From Oxalobacter formigenes (GTDB taxonomy: Bacteria > Pseudomonadota > Gammaproteobacteria > Burkholderiales > Burkholderiaceae_D): a stretch of 64,000 nucleotides of DNA. Each line of letters opens with the position of its first letter. The stretch's first letter is position 1. Of this stretch, positions 45,243-55,499 are shown piece by piece. The stretch spans positions 1 to 64,000 of the forward strand of contig JAMPAN010000004.1 in the NCBI GenBank assembly GCA_023667225.1, in the 5' to 3' direction. The notes below the pieces were generated by a model that searched no databases, was not told the DNA's origin, and saw nothing but the letters and a program-made list of their open reading frames with translations. The translations under genes were made by a program, and so were the position numbers.

Positions 45243-45558
45243 GTTTTTCTTTCTTGGATATGCAAAATAACGGCGGTATGTTTTGTCCTCGTTATCATAG
45301 GCTGTTTTTGTTCTGCAAAACAATGGGGAAGGGGTCTGCTGGGCATTTTTCATTGCTGCTTTCATCAGAAGGCAGCTGAGAGGCCGGACTTTGTCTGATG
45401 CGCTTTTTGCCTGGGTGCGGCGCGAATATGGTCTGCATTCCTGTTTTCAGGAAAATTTTTCAAAGCATTGGCAGACTTCCCTGAGGGATATGCCGTGTTT
45501 TTTGCCAGGTTTTGCCTGGATGGGAGAGAAAGGGGAAGGAAGAAAAAAAGCAGTGAAA

Positions 45559-45634
45559 TGGTGCCAGCTGCAGGACTTGAACCCGCCACCCCCTGATTAC
45601 AAATCAGGTGCTCTACCTGATGAGCTAAGCTGGC
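45559..45634 (-). tRNA. tRNA-Thr (anticodon TGT)
   Basis: A 76-base cloverleaf read on the minus strand: acceptor stem GCCAGCT pairs with AGCTGGC, then A-CCA is encoded. The anticodon loop TTTGTAA gives TGT (reads ACA and related Thr codons). The T arm has GGCGGGTTCAAGTCC. It lies 25 bases past the sspB stop and upstream of the GrpE-like gene. Confidence 0.95.
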
Positions 45635-45659
45635 ACGTTGGAAAAGCTGTTATTTTACC

Positions 45660-46055
45660 CTATTTCACGCGTGTGAAGGTAGGCGGCGTGTTTTTTGGGG
45701 GCGGTGCCGGATCATCTTTAGGCGGGGTGGGTTCCCCTGCTTTTTTTCTTTTTACGTCAAAGGCCATGCCGTGGCCGTTTTCTTTGGCATAGATGGCCAT
45801 GACGTTGTTGACGGGAATGCTGATGTCGTGGGGGACGCCGGCGAACCTGGCCTTGAAGCGGATGGTTTCGTTATCAATGACAAGCCCGCTGGTGGCTTCA
45901 TAGCTGATATCCAGCACGATTTTCCCTTCCCGGACGAATTGCATGGGAAGCCGGATACCGGCATCGACATCCACCGCGATGTAGGGGGTAAAACCGTTGT
46001 CGGTGCACCATTCGTGGATGGCGCGGACGAGATAGGGTTTGGTGGCGTTTTCCAT
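45660..46055 (-). CDS. sspB: ClpXP protease adaptor SspB
   Basis: Adaptor that delivers tmRNA-tagged proteins to ClpXP. Residues about 5-105 form the folded tag-binding domain (PYLVRAIHEWCTDNGFTPYIAVDV, IVLDISYEATSGL, DISIPVNNVMAIYAKENGHGMAF). An unstructured Pro-rich tail ends in TRVK, like the ClpX-binding tail of SspB. The 131 residues fit. It lies 20 bases after sspA, the usual order, and the tmRNA encoded at 34.3 kb supplies its tagged substrates. Confidence 0.93.
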   Translation of the reverse strand: MENATKPYLVRAIHEWCTDNGFTPYIAVDVDAGIRLPMQFVREGKIVLDISYEATSGLVIDNETIRFKARFAGVPHDISIPVNNVMAIYAKENGHGMAFDVKRKKAGEPTPPKDDPAPPPKNTPPTFTRVK

Positions 46056-46075
46056 ATTTTTCCCTATGTGTTGTT

Positions 46076-46687
46076 TCAGCGGCGCATGACTTTTTCCGGC
46101 GGGGTGAGCGCTTCAATATAGGCCGGACGGGAAAAGATGCGTTCGGCATATTTCATGATGGGGGCGGCGCTTCGGGGCAGCTCGATGCCGTAGTAGTCCA
46201 GCCGCCAGAGGAGGGGGGCGATGGCAACATCAAGCATGGAAAATTCTTCGCCCAGCATGTGTTTGTTTTTCTGGAAAAGGGGGGAAAGCGCGGTGAGATA
46301 GTCCCTGATTTGGGCGCGGGCTTTTTCATGGTTGATTTGCGCGTTTTCGGATTTGTCGTTTTCCAGGGTGTTGACGTGGACGAAGAGTTCTTTTTCGCAG
46401 GTAAAGAGCATGAGCCGTGCGCGGGCCCGCATGAGCGGATCGGCAGGCATGAGCTGGGGGTGCGGGAAACGTTCGTCTATGTATTCGTTGATGATGTTGG
46501 ATTCGTAGAGGATGAGGTCTCTTTCAACGAGGATGGGCACCTGGCCGTAGGGGTTCATGGCTGTGATTTCCTCGGGTTTATTGAAGAGGTCGATATCCCG
46601 GATTTCAAAGTCCATGCCTTTTTCAAACAGGACAAGGCGGCAGCGTTGCGAGAAGGGGCAGGTGGTGCCTGAATAAAGAACCATCAT
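46076..46687 (-). CDS. sspA: Stringent starvation protein A
   Basis: A glutathione-S-transferase-fold protein that binds RNA polymerase. The thioredoxin-like N domain (VLYSGTTCPFSQRCRLVLFEKGMDFEI) and the helical C domain (YFIDERFPHP-like YIDERFPHPQLMP, MLDVAIAPLLWRLDYYGIELP) are both clear. At 203 residues it is standard. I chose MMVLYSG as start; the 37 upstream codons have no family sequence. No cytochrome bc1 genes precede it, unlike many Burkholderiales. Confidence 0.95.
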   Translation of the reverse strand: MMVLYSGTTCPFSQRCRLVLFEKGMDFEIRDIDLFNKPEEITAMNPYGQVPILVERDLILYESNIINEYIDERFPHPQLMPADPLMRARARLMLFTCEKELFVHVNTLENDKSENAQINHEKARAQIRDYLTALSPLFQKNKHMLGEEFSMLDVAIAPLLWRLDYYGIELPRSAAPIMKYAERIFSRPAYIEALTPPEKVMRR

Positions 46688-46949
46688 GATGTTTGTTCCT
46701 TTATGCCAGTGAAAGCGGGAATGGACTGCGGTTTCGGGCGGGGCTGTGTTTGCCGCGCCTGGAATGGAAGCGGCCGGGCAGGGAAAAGACTTGCGCATGA
46801 GGCGTTATCGCCGGGAGATGCGCAGTTTGCCTTGTTGTTGCCGGCAGGATTGCCCAGGCAGGAAAACGAACCCAATCCAACACCAATCTTTTATTATAAG
46901 GAATCCCTGCGGTTTTTTGAAGGGCAGTCAAGGCAGGAAGAAGACGGGG
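46688..46949. other. Non-coding gap between nif3 and sspA
   Basis: About 260 bases with no supported gene. It should hold the sspA-sspB promoter on the minus strand. A short Ala/Arg-rich frame on the other strand has no ribosome site. Confidence 0.4.
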
Positions 46950-47717
46950 TTATGCAGGGTTGCCGATATCAATGAACTGGTGGCGGATGCCGAATTGTCT
47001 GGCAAGCAGTTCGCCTAATGCCTTGATGCCGTAGCGTTCGGTGGCATGGTGGCCGCAGGCAAGGTAGGCTACGCCGTATTCCCGCGCTTCGTGGACGGTT
47101 TGTTCGGCGATTTCGCCGCTTAGGTAAACGGCAGCGCCGGCCTGGGCAGCTGCCGCCAGCAGGTTGTGCGCTGCGCCGGAACACCAGCCGATGCGGCCTA
47201 AGGGCATGGCGGGATCGCCGATTAGGAGCGGTTTTCTTTCGAGGCGTTTTTCGATGAGCCGGGCCAGCTGGCCGACGGTTTTAACGGCGGGGTCTTGCAT
47301 GGCGCCGAGCCAGCCGATGTCATTTTCGCCAAAGTGGCCCTGGCAGAGGAGGCCGAGCTGTTTGGCGAGCATGGCGTTGTTGCCGAGGCGTTCGTGTTTG
47401 TCCAGGGGAAGGTGATAGGCGTAGAGGTTGAGGTTGTTTTCCAGCAGGCGCTTGATGCGGGTTTGTTTTGGCCCGGTAAGGCAGGGGTTTTCGCCCCGCC
47501 AGAAGTAGCCGTGGTGGACAAAAAGGGCGTCTGCTTTGGCGGCAATGGCAGCTTCGATTAACGCCAGGCTGGCGGTGACGCCGGAAACGATGGAGTTCAG
47601 GTGAATTTTTCCTTCCACTTGCAGGCCATTTGGACAATAATCAGAAATTTGGGAAATATTGAGTTCGCAGGCCAAAAATCTGGTAATTTCATCTCTGTGC
47701 ACCGTTTTTTCATTCAT
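46950..47717 (-). CDS. Nif3/YbgI-like dinuclear metal-centre protein
   Basis: Member of the NIF3/YbgI family of 255 residues. The metal-binding motif VHHGYFWRGENP is near residue 75, then YAYHLPLDKHERLGNN. The C-terminal motif ACGHHATERYGIKALGE is also typical. The role is not firmly known (linked to hydrolase or GTP cyclohydrolase-like activity). It is divergent from the degS-like gene, with the two start codons only 26 bases apart. Confidence 0.93.
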   Translation of the reverse strand: MNEKTVHRDEITRFLACELNISQISDYCPNGLQVEGKIHLNSIVSGVTASLALIEAAIAAKADALFVHHGYFWRGENPCLTGPKQTRIKRLLENNLNLYAYHLPLDKHERLGNNAMLAKQLGLLCQGHFGENDIGWLGAMQDPAVKTVGQLARLIEKRLERKPLLIGDPAMPLGRIGWCSGAAHNLLAAAAQAGAAVYLSGEIAEQTVHEAREYGVAYLACGHHATERYGIKALGELLARQFGIRHQFIDIGNPA

Positions 47718-47743
47718 TTTCCGGGTTTTCCATTATGGTTAAT

Positions 47744-48916
47744 ATGAAGCGACTCTGGTTGCTGTTTGCCCAGATTGTAACAGCAGGGCTGGCTGTCTGG
47801 TTTGTGGTGGCAGCGGTCAAGCCGGAGTGGGTATCGGGCGAGGGCTCGCTGAAAAAAACGCTGACTTCAACGGTGACGGTACAGGAAGCGCCGGCGGGTG
47901 CTGCGCCTCTTCAGGCTTCGTATCGCGAGGCGGTGGTGCGCGCGATGCCTTCGGTGGTGAATATTTATACGATGAAGGCGGTGCGCCAGCCGCAGAGCCC
48001 GCTTTTGGATGATCCGTTTTTCAGGCGGTTTTTCGGCGAGCGGTTTGACAGTGAGGAAAAGCTGACGAATCTGGGTTCCGGCGTGGTGATCAGCCCGGAA
48101 GGGTATATTGTGACGAATAACCATGTGGTTGAGACGGCAGACCAGATTGAGGTGGCGTTTGAGGGAGGCAGGAAGGCGCCGGCCAGGCTGGTGGGCGCTG
48201 ACCCGGAGACGGACCTGGCGGTGGTAAAGGTGGATTTGCCGGATTTGCCGGCGATGACGCTGGGCCATATTGAGGAAGCGCGGGTAGGCGATGTGGTGCT
48301 GGCGATAGGTAATCCTTTCGGTGTGGGGCGGACGGTGACAATGGGGATTATTTCCGCGCTGGGCCGCAGCCAGCTGGGGATTAATATTTACGAGAATTTT
48401 ATCCAGACGGATGCCGCGATTAATCCGGGCAATTCGGGCGGCGCGTTGATTGATGTGAACGGCAATCTTTTGGGGATCAATTCGGCGATTTATTCGCGAA
48501 CGGGCGGTTCGCTGGGCATTGGGTTTGCTATTCCGGTTTCAACGGTGAAAACGGTGATGGAATCCATTATCAGCAAGGGGCAGGTTGTCAGGGGCTGGAT
48601 TGGCGTGGAGCCGAGGGATATTACGCCGGAGCTGGCAGATAATCTGGGATTGAGCCAGAAGGAAGGGGTGATTATTGCCGGTATTCTGAAAAACGGCCCG
48701 GCAGACAAGGCCGGGATGAAGCCTGGGGATGTGCTTTTGACGGTAAAGGACAAGCCGGTTTCCAGCATGACGGAGATGTTTAACCTGATTGCGCTCCTGG
48801 AGCCGGGAAGCCAGGTTGAGATTACGGTTTCGCGGGGCGGCAAGGAGGTGCCGCTGGAAGTGACGGTTGGAAAGCGCCCTTCCCGCAGGCGGGTGGAGGA
48901 GCAGGCGGGCGGATAG
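47744..48916 (+). CDS. DegS/AlgW-type membrane-anchored serine protease
   Basis: HtrA-family protease with one PDZ domain. An N-terminal anchor (LFAQIVTAGLAVWFVVAAV, residues about 6-24) is followed by a trypsin-like domain with His in VTNNHVVE, Asp in ETDLAVVK and Ser in NPGNSGGALI. A PDZ domain begins near residue 285 (GVIIAGILKNGPADKAGMKPGDV). With 390 residues and a single PDZ it fits DegS/AlgW more than DegP. It may start the sigma-E cascade, but no rseA is here. A start nine bases upstream is also possible. Confidence 0.9.
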   Translation: MKRLWLLFAQIVTAGLAVWFVVAAVKPEWVSGEGSLKKTLTSTVTVQEAPAGAAPLQASYREAVVRAMPSVVNIYTMKAVRQPQSPLLDDPFFRRFFGERFDSEEKLTNLGSGVVISPEGYIVTNNHVVETADQIEVAFEGGRKAPARLVGADPETDLAVVKVDLPDLPAMTLGHIEEARVGDVVLAIGNPFGVGRTVTMGIISALGRSQLGINIYENFIQTDAAINPGNSGGALIDVNGNLLGINSAIYSRTGGSLGIGFAIPVSTVKTVMESIISKGQVVRGWIGVEPRDITPELADNLGLSQKEGVIIAGILKNGPADKAGMKPGDVLLTVKDKPVSSMTEMFNLIALLEPGSQVEITVSRGGKEVPLEVTVGKRPSRRRVEEQAGG

Positions 48917-48973
48917 GAGCGAAAAGGCTGCCTTTATCCGCCCGGACGGGAAGGGAATGCCGCCCTGGACCGG

Positions 48974-49345
48974 TTATTTGTTGTCTTTCCAGGGACGGGG
49001 GCCGCCGAGAAGGTGGATGTGCAGGTGATAGACTTCCTGCCTGCCGTCCGGCCCGGCATTGATGATGATGCGGTAGCCGCCGCTGCGGGTTTCCGGGGTG
49101 CTGCCGACTACGCCGATTTTGAGCTGGTCTGCGATCCTCGGCACAACGGCCAGCATTTCGCCCAGGATGCCGGCATGGCCTTCATGGCAGTCCGACAGGG
49201 TGGGAATGTGTTGTTTGGGGACGATCAGCAGGTGAACCGGCGCGGCCGGGTGGATATCCTTGAAAACCAGGATGCGGTCGTTTTCATACACAATATCTGC
49301 CGGCAGGCGTCTTGCGGCGATTTTGCAGAAAGGACAGTTTTCCAT
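48974..49345 (-). CDS. hinT: HIT-family nucleotide hydrolase (HinT)
   Basis: Small purine-nucleoside phosphoramidase of 123 residues. The histidine triad reads HLHIHLLGG near the C terminus (residues about 107-115), with FCKIAARRLPADIVYEND at the start. A CPFC pair at the N terminus may bind zinc. It follows hisE by four bases, the common end of the betaproteobacterial his cluster. Confidence 0.93.
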   Translation of the reverse strand: MENCPFCKIAARRLPADIVYENDRILVFKDIHPAAPVHLLIVPKQHIPTLSDCHEGHAGILGEMLAVVPRIADQLKIGVVGSTPETRSGGYRIIINAGPDGRQEVYHLHIHLLGGPRPWKDNK

Positions 49346-49348
49346 GGG

Positions 49349-49729
49349 TTATTTCCTTTCGTTGTAGGTGTTTGGGTTGACGGCCCGCAGCGGATCCGTG
49401 CGGGAAGCTTTTTCTTCAATGCCCGATATGCCTTCCCTTCTGGCGAGTTCGTTTAGCACGTCGCCGGGCGTTAAGCCGAACCGGGCCAGCAGGACAAGGG
49501 AATGGAACCACAGGTCGGCGCATTCATACACAAGTTTGCTTTTTTCCCCGCCGTTTCCGGCGTCTTTTGCCGCCATGACGGTTTCGGTGGCTTCTTCGCC
49601 GATTTTTTTCAGGATGGCGTCGTCGCCTTTGGTCATGAGGCGAGCCACATAGGATTTTTCCGGGTCGCCGCCGTTGGCGGGTTTGCGGGATTCAATGGTG
49701 GCGGCAAGGCGTTCGAGGATGTTTTTCAT
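49349..49729 (-). CDS. hisE: Phosphoribosyl-ATP pyrophosphatase
   Basis: Hydrolyses phosphoribosyl-ATP to phosphoribosyl-AMP, step two of histidine synthesis. The MazG-like helical core with [16 protein letters not shown] and [17 protein letters not shown] is clear. The start [10 protein letters not shown] gives 126 residues; the longer frame has unrelated N-terminal codons. It overlaps the hisI stop by four bases. Separate hisE and hisI genes are the rule in this group. Confidence 0.96.
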   Translation of the reverse strand: MKNILERLAATIESRKPANGGDPEKSYVARLMTKGDDAILKKIGEEATETVMAAKDAGNGGEKSKLVYECADLWFHSLVLLARFGLTPGDVLNELARREGISGIEEKASRTDPLRAVNPNTYNERK

Positions 49730-50124
49730 CGGTATATGTCCTGGGGGTCTTTGAGAACCGGATCGACAGCGAGCCACCGGCCGGCGGCGCTGTTGCCCGA
49801 AAAGCGGCGGAAGAAGCAGGATTGCCGCCCGGTGTGGCAGGCGATGCCGCCGGTTTGCTGAACGCGCAGCAGGAGGACGTCTTCATCACAGTCTATCCGC
49901 ATTTCCACGATTTTCTGGGTATGGCCGGATTCTTCGCCTTTGTGCCAGAGGCGGTTTCTGGAGCGGCTCCAGTAAACGGCTTCGCCGGTTTGCACGGTTT
50001 GCAGGAGAGCTTCGCGGTTCATCCAGGCAAACATGAGGATAACGCCGGTTGCCGCATCCTGGGCAATGGCGGGGATGAGGCCTTTTTCGTCCCATTTGAT
50101 TTGTTTGAGCCATTCGGGGGTCAT
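49726..50124 (-). CDS. hisI: Phosphoribosyl-AMP cyclohydrolase
   Basis: Opens the purine ring of phosphoribosyl-AMP, step three of histidine synthesis. Motifs are [35 protein letters not shown] and the metal site [14 protein letters not shown]. It has 132 residues. It overlaps both neighbours by four bases. Confidence 0.96.
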   Translation of the reverse strand: MTPEWLKQIKWDEKGLIPAIAQDAATGVILMFAWMNREALLQTVQTGEAVYWSRSRNRLWHKGEESGHTQKIVEMRIDCDEDVLLLRVQQTGGIACHTGRQSCFFRRFSGNSAAGRWLAVDPVLKDPQDIYR

Positions 50125-50882
50125 GTGAGCCTCACTTCGATTCCGCGGGCGGCCATGAAGTGCTTGGCCTGCTGCACGGTGTATTCGCCGTAGTGGAAGA
50201 TGCTGGCGGCCAAAACGGCATCGGCATGGCCTTTGGTGATGCCGTCTGCCAGGTGTTCGAGGCTGCCGACGCCGCCGGAGGCAATGAGCGGGATGGAGAC
50301 GGCATCGGAAACGGCGCGGGTCAGGTCCAGGTCAAAACCGCTTTTGGTGCCGTCTTTGTCCATGCTGGTCAAAAGGATTTCGCCTGCGCCGAGCTGCGCC
50401 ATTTTTTCCGCCCATTCGATGGCATTAAGCCCGGTGGGGTTGCGTCCGCCGTGGGTGAAAACTTCCCAGCGGCCCGGTGCGGTCTGTTTGGCGTCGATGG
50501 CAACGACGATGCACTGGGAGCCGTAGCGGGAGGCGGCATCGGCCACCAGCTGCGGATTGGTGACAGCAGAGGTGTTGATGCTGATTTTGTCCGCGCCGGC
50601 ATTGAGCAGCCGGCGCACGTCTTCGACGCTGCGCACGCCGCCGCCGACGGTGAGCGGGATGAAAACCTGCGCCGAGACGGCTTCGACGATATGCAGGATG
50701 ATGTCGCGCTGGTCGCTGGAGGCGGTGATGTCCAAAAAGGTGAGTTCATCGGCGCCCTGCTCGTTGTAGCGGCGGGCAATTTCAACCGGGTCGCCTGCGT
50801 CGCGCAGGCCGACGAAGTTGACTCCTTTGACAACCCGGCCTGCGGTGACGTCCAGGCAGGGGATGATTCTTTTCGCCAGCAT
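50121..50882 (-). CDS. hisF: Imidazole glycerol phosphate synthase subunit HisF
   Basis: Cyclase half of IGP synthase, a (beta/alpha)8 barrel. It opens with [21 protein letters not shown] (catalytic Asp). [17 protein letters not shown], the second Asp region [16 protein letters not shown] and [12 protein letters not shown] are all present. The 253 residues are normal. It partners HisH, which supplies ammonia through a tunnel. Confidence 0.97.
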   Translation of the reverse strand: MLAKRIIPCLDVTAGRVVKGVNFVGLRDAGDPVEIARRYNEQGADELTFLDITASSDQRDIILHIVEAVSAQVFIPLTVGGGVRSVEDVRRLLNAGADKISINTSAVTNPQLVADAASRYGSQCIVVAIDAKQTAPGRWEVFTHGGRNPTGLNAIEWAEKMAQLGAGEILLTSMDKDGTKSGFDLDLTRAVSDAVSIPLIASGGVGSLEHLADGITKGHADAVLAASIFHYGEYTVQQAKHFMAARGIEVRLT

Positions 50883-50960
50883 GGGGCGGTTCCTGTCTTA
50901 AAACGGGGTTAGAGGTATTTGCCTGTGATTGTATATGAAAAGCGGCTTTTGGGCGGCAGA

Positions 50961-51728
50961 CTAGGCTTCGGTGAGTTCGTCTGCCCGTTTCTGCGCGGTT
51001 TCCAGGTCAAGGGTGCCTTCATAGAGGGCGCGGCCGCAAATGACGGCTTCCACGCCTTCGTGCCGGATGTTGCAGAGGGCTTCCACATCGCGGATGTCAT
51101 GCACGCCGCCGGAGGCAATGACGGGTATGCGGACAGACTGCGCCAGTTTGACGGTGGCGTCAATATTGACGCCGGAGAGCATACCGTCACGCCCGATATC
51201 GGTATAGACAATGGCTTCTACGCCGTAGTCTTCGTATTTCTGCGCCAGCTCAATGACATGGTGCCGGGAGAGTTTGCTCCAGCCGTCTGTGGCGACTTTG
51301 CCCTCTTTGGCGTCGAGACCAACGATGATGTGGCCGGAGAACGCGCCGCAGGCGTCTTGCAAAAAGCCAGGGTTCTTGACGGCGGCGGTGCCGACGATGA
51401 TGTAGGCAAGGCCGTTGTCCAGGAAGCGCTCGATGGTGTCCAGGTCTCTCACGCCGCCGCCCAGCTGGACGGGAATTTCATCCATGTCATGCTTTGCCGC
51501 GTAATCCTGCACGGTGCGGATAATGCTTTTGACGGCGGACTCGTTGACGGGTTTTCCGGCAAAAGCGCCGTTTAAGTCAACCAGGTGCAGGCGTCGTGCG
51601 CCTTTTTCGAGCCAGTGCAGGGCCATTTCGGCCGGGTCGTCGGAAAAAACGGTGGCCTGGTTCATGTCGCCTTGTTTGAGGCGGACGCAGCGGCCGTCTT
51701 TTAAGTCAATAGCAGGTATGAGCAGCAT
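50961..51728 (-). CDS. hisA: ProFAR isomerase HisA
   Basis: Isomerises ProFAR to PRFAR in a barrel related to HisF. It shows [58 protein letters not shown] (catalytic Asp) and [15 protein letters not shown]. It has 255 residues. The gap of 78 bases to hisF is longer than others in the cluster but holds no gene. Confidence 0.97.
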   Translation of the reverse strand: MLLIPAIDLKDGRCVRLKQGDMNQATVFSDDPAEMALHWLEKGARRLHLVDLNGAFAGKPVNESAVKSIIRTVQDYAAKHDMDEIPVQLGGGVRDLDTIERFLDNGLAYIIVGTAAVKNPGFLQDACGAFSGHIIVGLDAKEGKVATDGWSKLSRHHVIELAQKYEDYGVEAIVYTDIGRDGMLSGVNIDATVKLAQSVRIPVIASGGVHDIRDVEALCNIRHEGVEAVICGRALYEGTLDLETAQKRADELTEA

Positions 51729-51772
51729 GGTAGGAAGCCAGAGACAGTATCAAAAATAAAAACAGAAAAAGG

Positions 51773-52411
51773 TTACGGGTTCCAGTGGATGAAGTTCCGG
51801 TAGAGTTGCAGCCCTGCCAGCGCGCTTTTTTCCGGATGGAATTGCGTGGCAAACAGGTTTTCATGGGCAACGGCGCTGCAAAAGGACAGGCCGTATGCAG
51901 TTTCTCCCGCCTGGTGGGCCGGATTGTCAGGCACGGCGTAGAAGCTGTGGACAAAGTAGAAATGGGTATTGTCCGGTATGTTTTTCCAGAGCGGATGCGC
52001 TTTTGTCTGGCGTACGCGGTTCCAGCCCATTTGCGGCACTTTGTATTGTGCGCCGCCGGGCTGCTGCTGGCCTTCCAGGCGGAAGCGGATGACTTTGCCG
52101 GGCAGAAGCCCCATGCCGGGGGTATCGCCTTCTTCGCTCCAGTCAAAGAGCATTTGCTCTCCGATGCAGATGCCGAAGACGGGTTTTTCCCGTGCGGCTT
52201 CAAGCACGGCTTCAAACAGGCCGGATTCGCGAAGGGAGCGCATGCAGTCCGGCATGGCGCCCTGGCCGGGCAAGACGAGTCTTTCGGCTTCCCGGACAAG
52301 GGCAGTTTCCCCGGAGATGCGCACGTCTGCTTCAGGGGCGGCAGCGCGCAAGGCCTGGGCGACGGAGCGCAGGTTGCCCATGCCATAGTCCACAACAACG
52401 ATTTTTTTCAT
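51773..52411 (-). CDS. hisH: Imidazole glycerol phosphate synthase subunit HisH
   Basis: Glutamine amidotransferase half of IGP synthase. The catalytic Cys is in [12 protein letters not shown] (around residue 82; the usual motif is GICLGMQ) and the His-Glu pair in ATQFHPEKS near residue 190. The N terminus [18 protein letters not shown] is typical. It has 212 residues. It lies between hisB and hisA; MarC, often present here in relatives, is absent. Confidence 0.96.
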   Translation of the reverse strand: MKKIVVVDYGMGNLRSVAQALRAAAPEADVRISGETALVREAERLVLPGQGAMPDCMRSLRESGLFEAVLEAAREKPVFGICIGEQMLFDWSEEGDTPGMGLLPGKVIRFRLEGQQQPGGAQYKVPQMGWNRVRQTKAHPLWKNIPDNTHFYFVHSFYAVPDNPAHQAGETAYGLSFCSAVAHENLFATQFHPEKSALAGLQLYRNFIHWNP

Positions 52412-52447
52412 AAGCGTAAACCGGGTTTTTGGGGCTTTTCCGCAATG

Positions 52448-53038
52448 TTACAGGACGCCTTTTGTGGAGGGAACCATGCTGGCGGCGCGGAGGTCTTCTG
52501 CTACTGCTGTGCGCAGGGCGCGGCCAAAGGCCTTGAACAGGGTTTCGCACTGGTGGTGGGCGTTTGCGCCGCGCAGGTTGTCAATGTGCAGGGCGACCCT
52601 GGCATGGTTGACGAAGCCCTGGAAGAATTCCCGGACGAGTTCCAGATCGAAATTGCCGATGGTCTGGCGGGTGAAGGGAACGTTGAAGGTGAGATGGGGG
52701 CGGCCGGAATAATCTATGACGACGCGCGAGAGGGTTTCATCCAGCGGGACGTAGGCGCAGCCATAGCGGACGATGCCGGCCCGGTTGTACATGGCCTGGT
52801 TGACGGCCATGCCAAGGGTGATGCCGATGTCTTCAACGGTATGGTGGGCGTCGATGTGTAGGTCGCCTTTGGCCTGGATGGAAAGGTCGATCATGCCGTG
52901 GCGGGCAACCTGATCCAACATGTGTTCCAGAAAGGGCAGGCCGGTTTTGGCCTGGAAATCGCCGTAGCCGTCAAGGTCTAGGATGATTTCAATGCTGGTT
53001 TCGCGGGTTTCGCGCAGGACTTTGGCTTTTCTGGGCAT
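52448..53038 (-). CDS. hisB: Imidazoleglycerol-phosphate dehydratase
   Basis: Monofunctional dehydratase of histidine synthesis. Motifs include [29 protein letters not shown] and a second metal-binding block [17 protein letters not shown], spaced as in the family. The start [13 protein letters not shown] gives 196 residues; the 59 upstream codons overlap hisC and are not real. The phosphatase half found in enterobacterial HisB is absent, as expected. Confidence 0.96.
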   Translation of the reverse strand: MPRKAKVLRETRETSIEIILDLDGYGDFQAKTGLPFLEHMLDQVARHGMIDLSIQAKGDLHIDAHHTVEDIGITLGMAVNQAMYNRAGIVRYGCAYVPLDETLSRVVIDYSGRPHLTFNVPFTRQTIGNFDLELVREFFQGFVNHARVALHIDNLRGANAHHQCETLFKAFGRALRTAVAEDLRAASMVPSTKGVL

Positions 53039-53057
53039 AGGAGGACTCTTTTGACAG

Positions 53058-54137
53058 TTAGCGAAGGCAGGCGGTAAAGGTTTGTATGAAGCGGCGGTTT
53101 TCTTCGGGTGTGCCGACGGTAATGCGCAGGCAGTTTTCAAGCAATGGGTGCATTTTACCGGGATTTTTGATGAGTATTTTCTCTTCCAGCAGTTTTTCAA
53201 AGACGGTGTCCGCATTTTTCAGGCGGATGAGGAGAAAGTTGGCGGCGGAAGGGAAAACGGTGACGCCGGGCAGGGCGGCCAGTTCGCGCGAGAGGGTTTC
53301 GCGCTCGCGGCGGATGGTATCAGCCTGTTTAAGGAAGACTTCGATATGTTCCAGGGCAAAAAGCGCGGCGGTTTCGGTCAGCACGTTGACGTTGTAGGGC
53401 ATGCGGACTTTTTCAAGTTCTTCCAGCAGTACCGGATGGGCGGAAAGGCAGCCTAACCGGATGCCGGCCAGGCCCAGCTTGGAGACGGTGCGCATGACAG
53501 CCAGGTTGGGATGCTGCGGGAGGTGGGGCATCATGCTGGTTTGGGCAAAGGGCTGGTAGGCTTCATCGCTGATGACGAGGCCAATGTCTTTCATGGCCTC
53601 AATTATGGCGAACATGTCGTCTGTATCGAAGCGGTTGCCGGTGGGGTTGTTGGGATAGGCAAGGTAAAGCACGGAAGGCCGGTGTTTTTGGATGGCGTCC
53701 AGCATGGCCTGCCGGTCGAGTGAAAAGTCGGGTTTTAATGGCACGCCGACAAATTCCATGCCGGCAAACCCGGCTGTCATGGCGTACATGACGAAGGCAG
53801 GGATGGGCGCCATGATTTTGGCGGGCCGGTCTTTTCGTGCTACTGCCGTGGCGATGAGAGTGATCAGTTCGTCCGAACCGTTGCCAACGATGACATCGTA
53901 ACCATCGGGGACCGCGAATTTTTCACAGAGGGCGGCTTTTAAGGCGGTATAGGAAGGAACGGGGTAACGGTTTAACGCCGCGCCGGAAAGCCGCTTGCCC
54001 AGTTCCTGCCGGAGGGCATCAGGCAGGGAATAGGGGTTTTCCATGGCGTCCAGCTTGAGGCAGCCTGCCGAATCCGGCACATGGTAGGGTTCCAGGGCGC
54101 GGATTTCCGGGCGGATGATGTTGTCAATGAAGGACAT
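53058..54137 (-). CDS. hisC: Histidinol-phosphate aminotransferase
   Basis: PLP-dependent class I/II aminotransferase. It has the HisC N-terminal [12 protein letters not shown], the block [32 protein letters not shown] and the PLP lysine in [14 protein letters not shown]. The C-terminal [15 protein letters not shown] is typical. It has 359 residues. It stands between hisD and hisB. Confidence 0.96.
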   Translation of the reverse strand: MSFIDNIIRPEIRALEPYHVPDSAGCLKLDAMENPYSLPDALRQELGKRLSGAALNRYPVPSYTALKAALCEKFAVPDGYDVIVGNGSDELITLIATAVARKDRPAKIMAPIPAFVMYAMTAGFAGMEFVGVPLKPDFSLDRQAMLDAIQKHRPSVLYLAYPNNPTGNRFDTDDMFAIIEAMKDIGLVISDEAYQPFAQTSMMPHLPQHPNLAVMRTVSKLGLAGIRLGCLSAHPVLLEELEKVRMPYNVNVLTETAALFALEHIEVFLKQADTIRRERETLSRELAALPGVTVFPSAANFLLIRLKNADTVFEKLLEEKILIKNPGKMHPLLENCLRITVGTPEENRRFIQTFTACLR

Positions 54138-54169
54138 GGTTGTCTCCAGGGTGGGATGGCATGGGCGGC

Positions 54170-55489
54170 TCAGTTTTTGGGGATGCGGTAGGCGGCGCTT
54201 TTGGCGTGGGCTTCCAGGCTTTCCCCTTCGGCCAGTTCGACTGCGATTTCGCCCAGGATACGCGCGCCTTCTTCGCTGACGCGGATTAAGCTGGAGCGTT
54301 TCTGGAAGTCATAGACGCCCAAAGGCGAGGAAAAGCGGGCGGTGCGGGAGGTGGGCAGCACATGGTTTGGCCCGGCGCAGTAGTCGCCCAGGGCTTCGGA
54401 GGTGAATCGCCCCAGGAAGATGGCCCCGGCGTGGCGCAGAAGGGGCAGCCAGCTGTCGGGGTTTTCGGCGGAAATTTCCAGGTGTTCGGGGGCAATCCGG
54501 TTGGCAATGGCGCAGGCGTCTTCTTTGTCTTTGGCCAGAATGAAAGCGCCGCGGCCGGTAAGGGAGGCACGGATGATGTCCTGCCGGGAGCGCTTGGGCA
54601 GGAGTTTTTCCATGCCGGCCTGTACGGCGTCAAGGTAGGCGGCATCGGGGCAGATGAGGATGGATTGCGTCAGTTCATCGTGTTCTGCCTGGGAAAAGAG
54701 ATCCATTGCGACCCAGTCGGGGTTGGTTGAGCCGTCGCACAGGACGAGGATTTCGGAAGGACCGGCGATCATGTCGATGCCGACCTGACCGAAGACGCGC
54801 CGCTTGGCGGCAGCCACGAAGGCGTTGCCGGGGCCGACGATTTTATCGACTGCCGGGATGGTTTGGGTGCCGTAGGCCAAGGCGGCAACGGCTTGCGCGC
54901 CGCCGGCGGAAAAGATGCGGTCAACGCCTGCCAGGCGGGCGGCGGCCAGCACCAGTTCGTTGCGCTCGCCTTTGGGGGTGGGCACAACCATGATGATTTC
55001 CGGCACGCCGGCGACTTTGGCCGGGATGGCGTTCATCAGGACGGAGGAGGGGTAGGCGGCTTTTCCGCCCGGCACATAGATGCCGACACGGTCGATCGGG
55101 GTAATGCGCTGGCCCAAAAGCGAACCGTATTCATCGGTGTAGGTGTAGCCGCTGCCGCCGCAGGCTTCTCGTTGGCGGATGTGGTAGGCGCGGATTCTTT
55201 CTGCCGCCTGTTGCAGGGCTTTTTTCCGGGCAGGCGGCAGGTTTTCCAGTGCGGCCTCACAGGCTTTTTGCGGGATTTCGAGTGCGGCCGGTTCACGGAT
55301 GGACAGGCCGTCGAAACGGTTGGTGTATTCCAGCACGGCCATGTCGCCGCGTTTTCTGACGTCTGCGATGATATCGGCGGCAACCCGGTCAATCGAGGCG
55401 TCTTCTTTGGCGGTAAACGCCAGGACTTCTTTTAAGCGGGTATCAAAGTCGATCTGGCGGGTGTCTAATCGGGTGATCTTGAGGGGCAT
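54170..55489 (-). CDS. hisD: Histidinol dehydrogenase
   Basis: Zinc enzyme that oxidises histidinol to histidine in two NAD-dependent steps. Motifs are [45 protein letters not shown], the zinc region [11 protein letters not shown] and [26 protein letters not shown]. The start MPLKITRLD, 11 codons into the frame, gives 439 residues. It lies ten bases past hisG. Confidence 0.97.
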   Translation of the reverse strand: MPLKITRLDTRQIDFDTRLKEVLAFTAKEDASIDRVAADIIADVRKRGDMAVLEYTNRFDGLSIREPAALEIPQKACEAALENLPPARKKALQQAAERIRAYHIRQREACGGSGYTYTDEYGSLLGQRITPIDRVGIYVPGGKAAYPSSVLMNAIPAKVAGVPEIIMVVPTPKGERNELVLAAARLAGVDRIFSAGGAQAVAALAYGTQTIPAVDKIVGPGNAFVAAAKRRVFGQVGIDMIAGPSEILVLCDGSTNPDWVAMDLFSQAEHDELTQSILICPDAAYLDAVQAGMEKLLPKRSRQDIIRASLTGRGAFILAKDKEDACAIANRIAPEHLEISAENPDSWLPLLRHAGAIFLGRFTSEALGDYCAGPNHVLPTSRTARFSSPLGVYDFQKRSSLIRVSEEGARILGEIAVELAEGESLEAHAKSAAYRIPKN

Positions 55490-55499
55490 GTTCGGTTCC

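Noticed and set aside
49729-49777. Longer hisE start
   Set aside because: The extra 16 codons overlap hisI and lack family sequence; the start at MKNILERL suits HisE.
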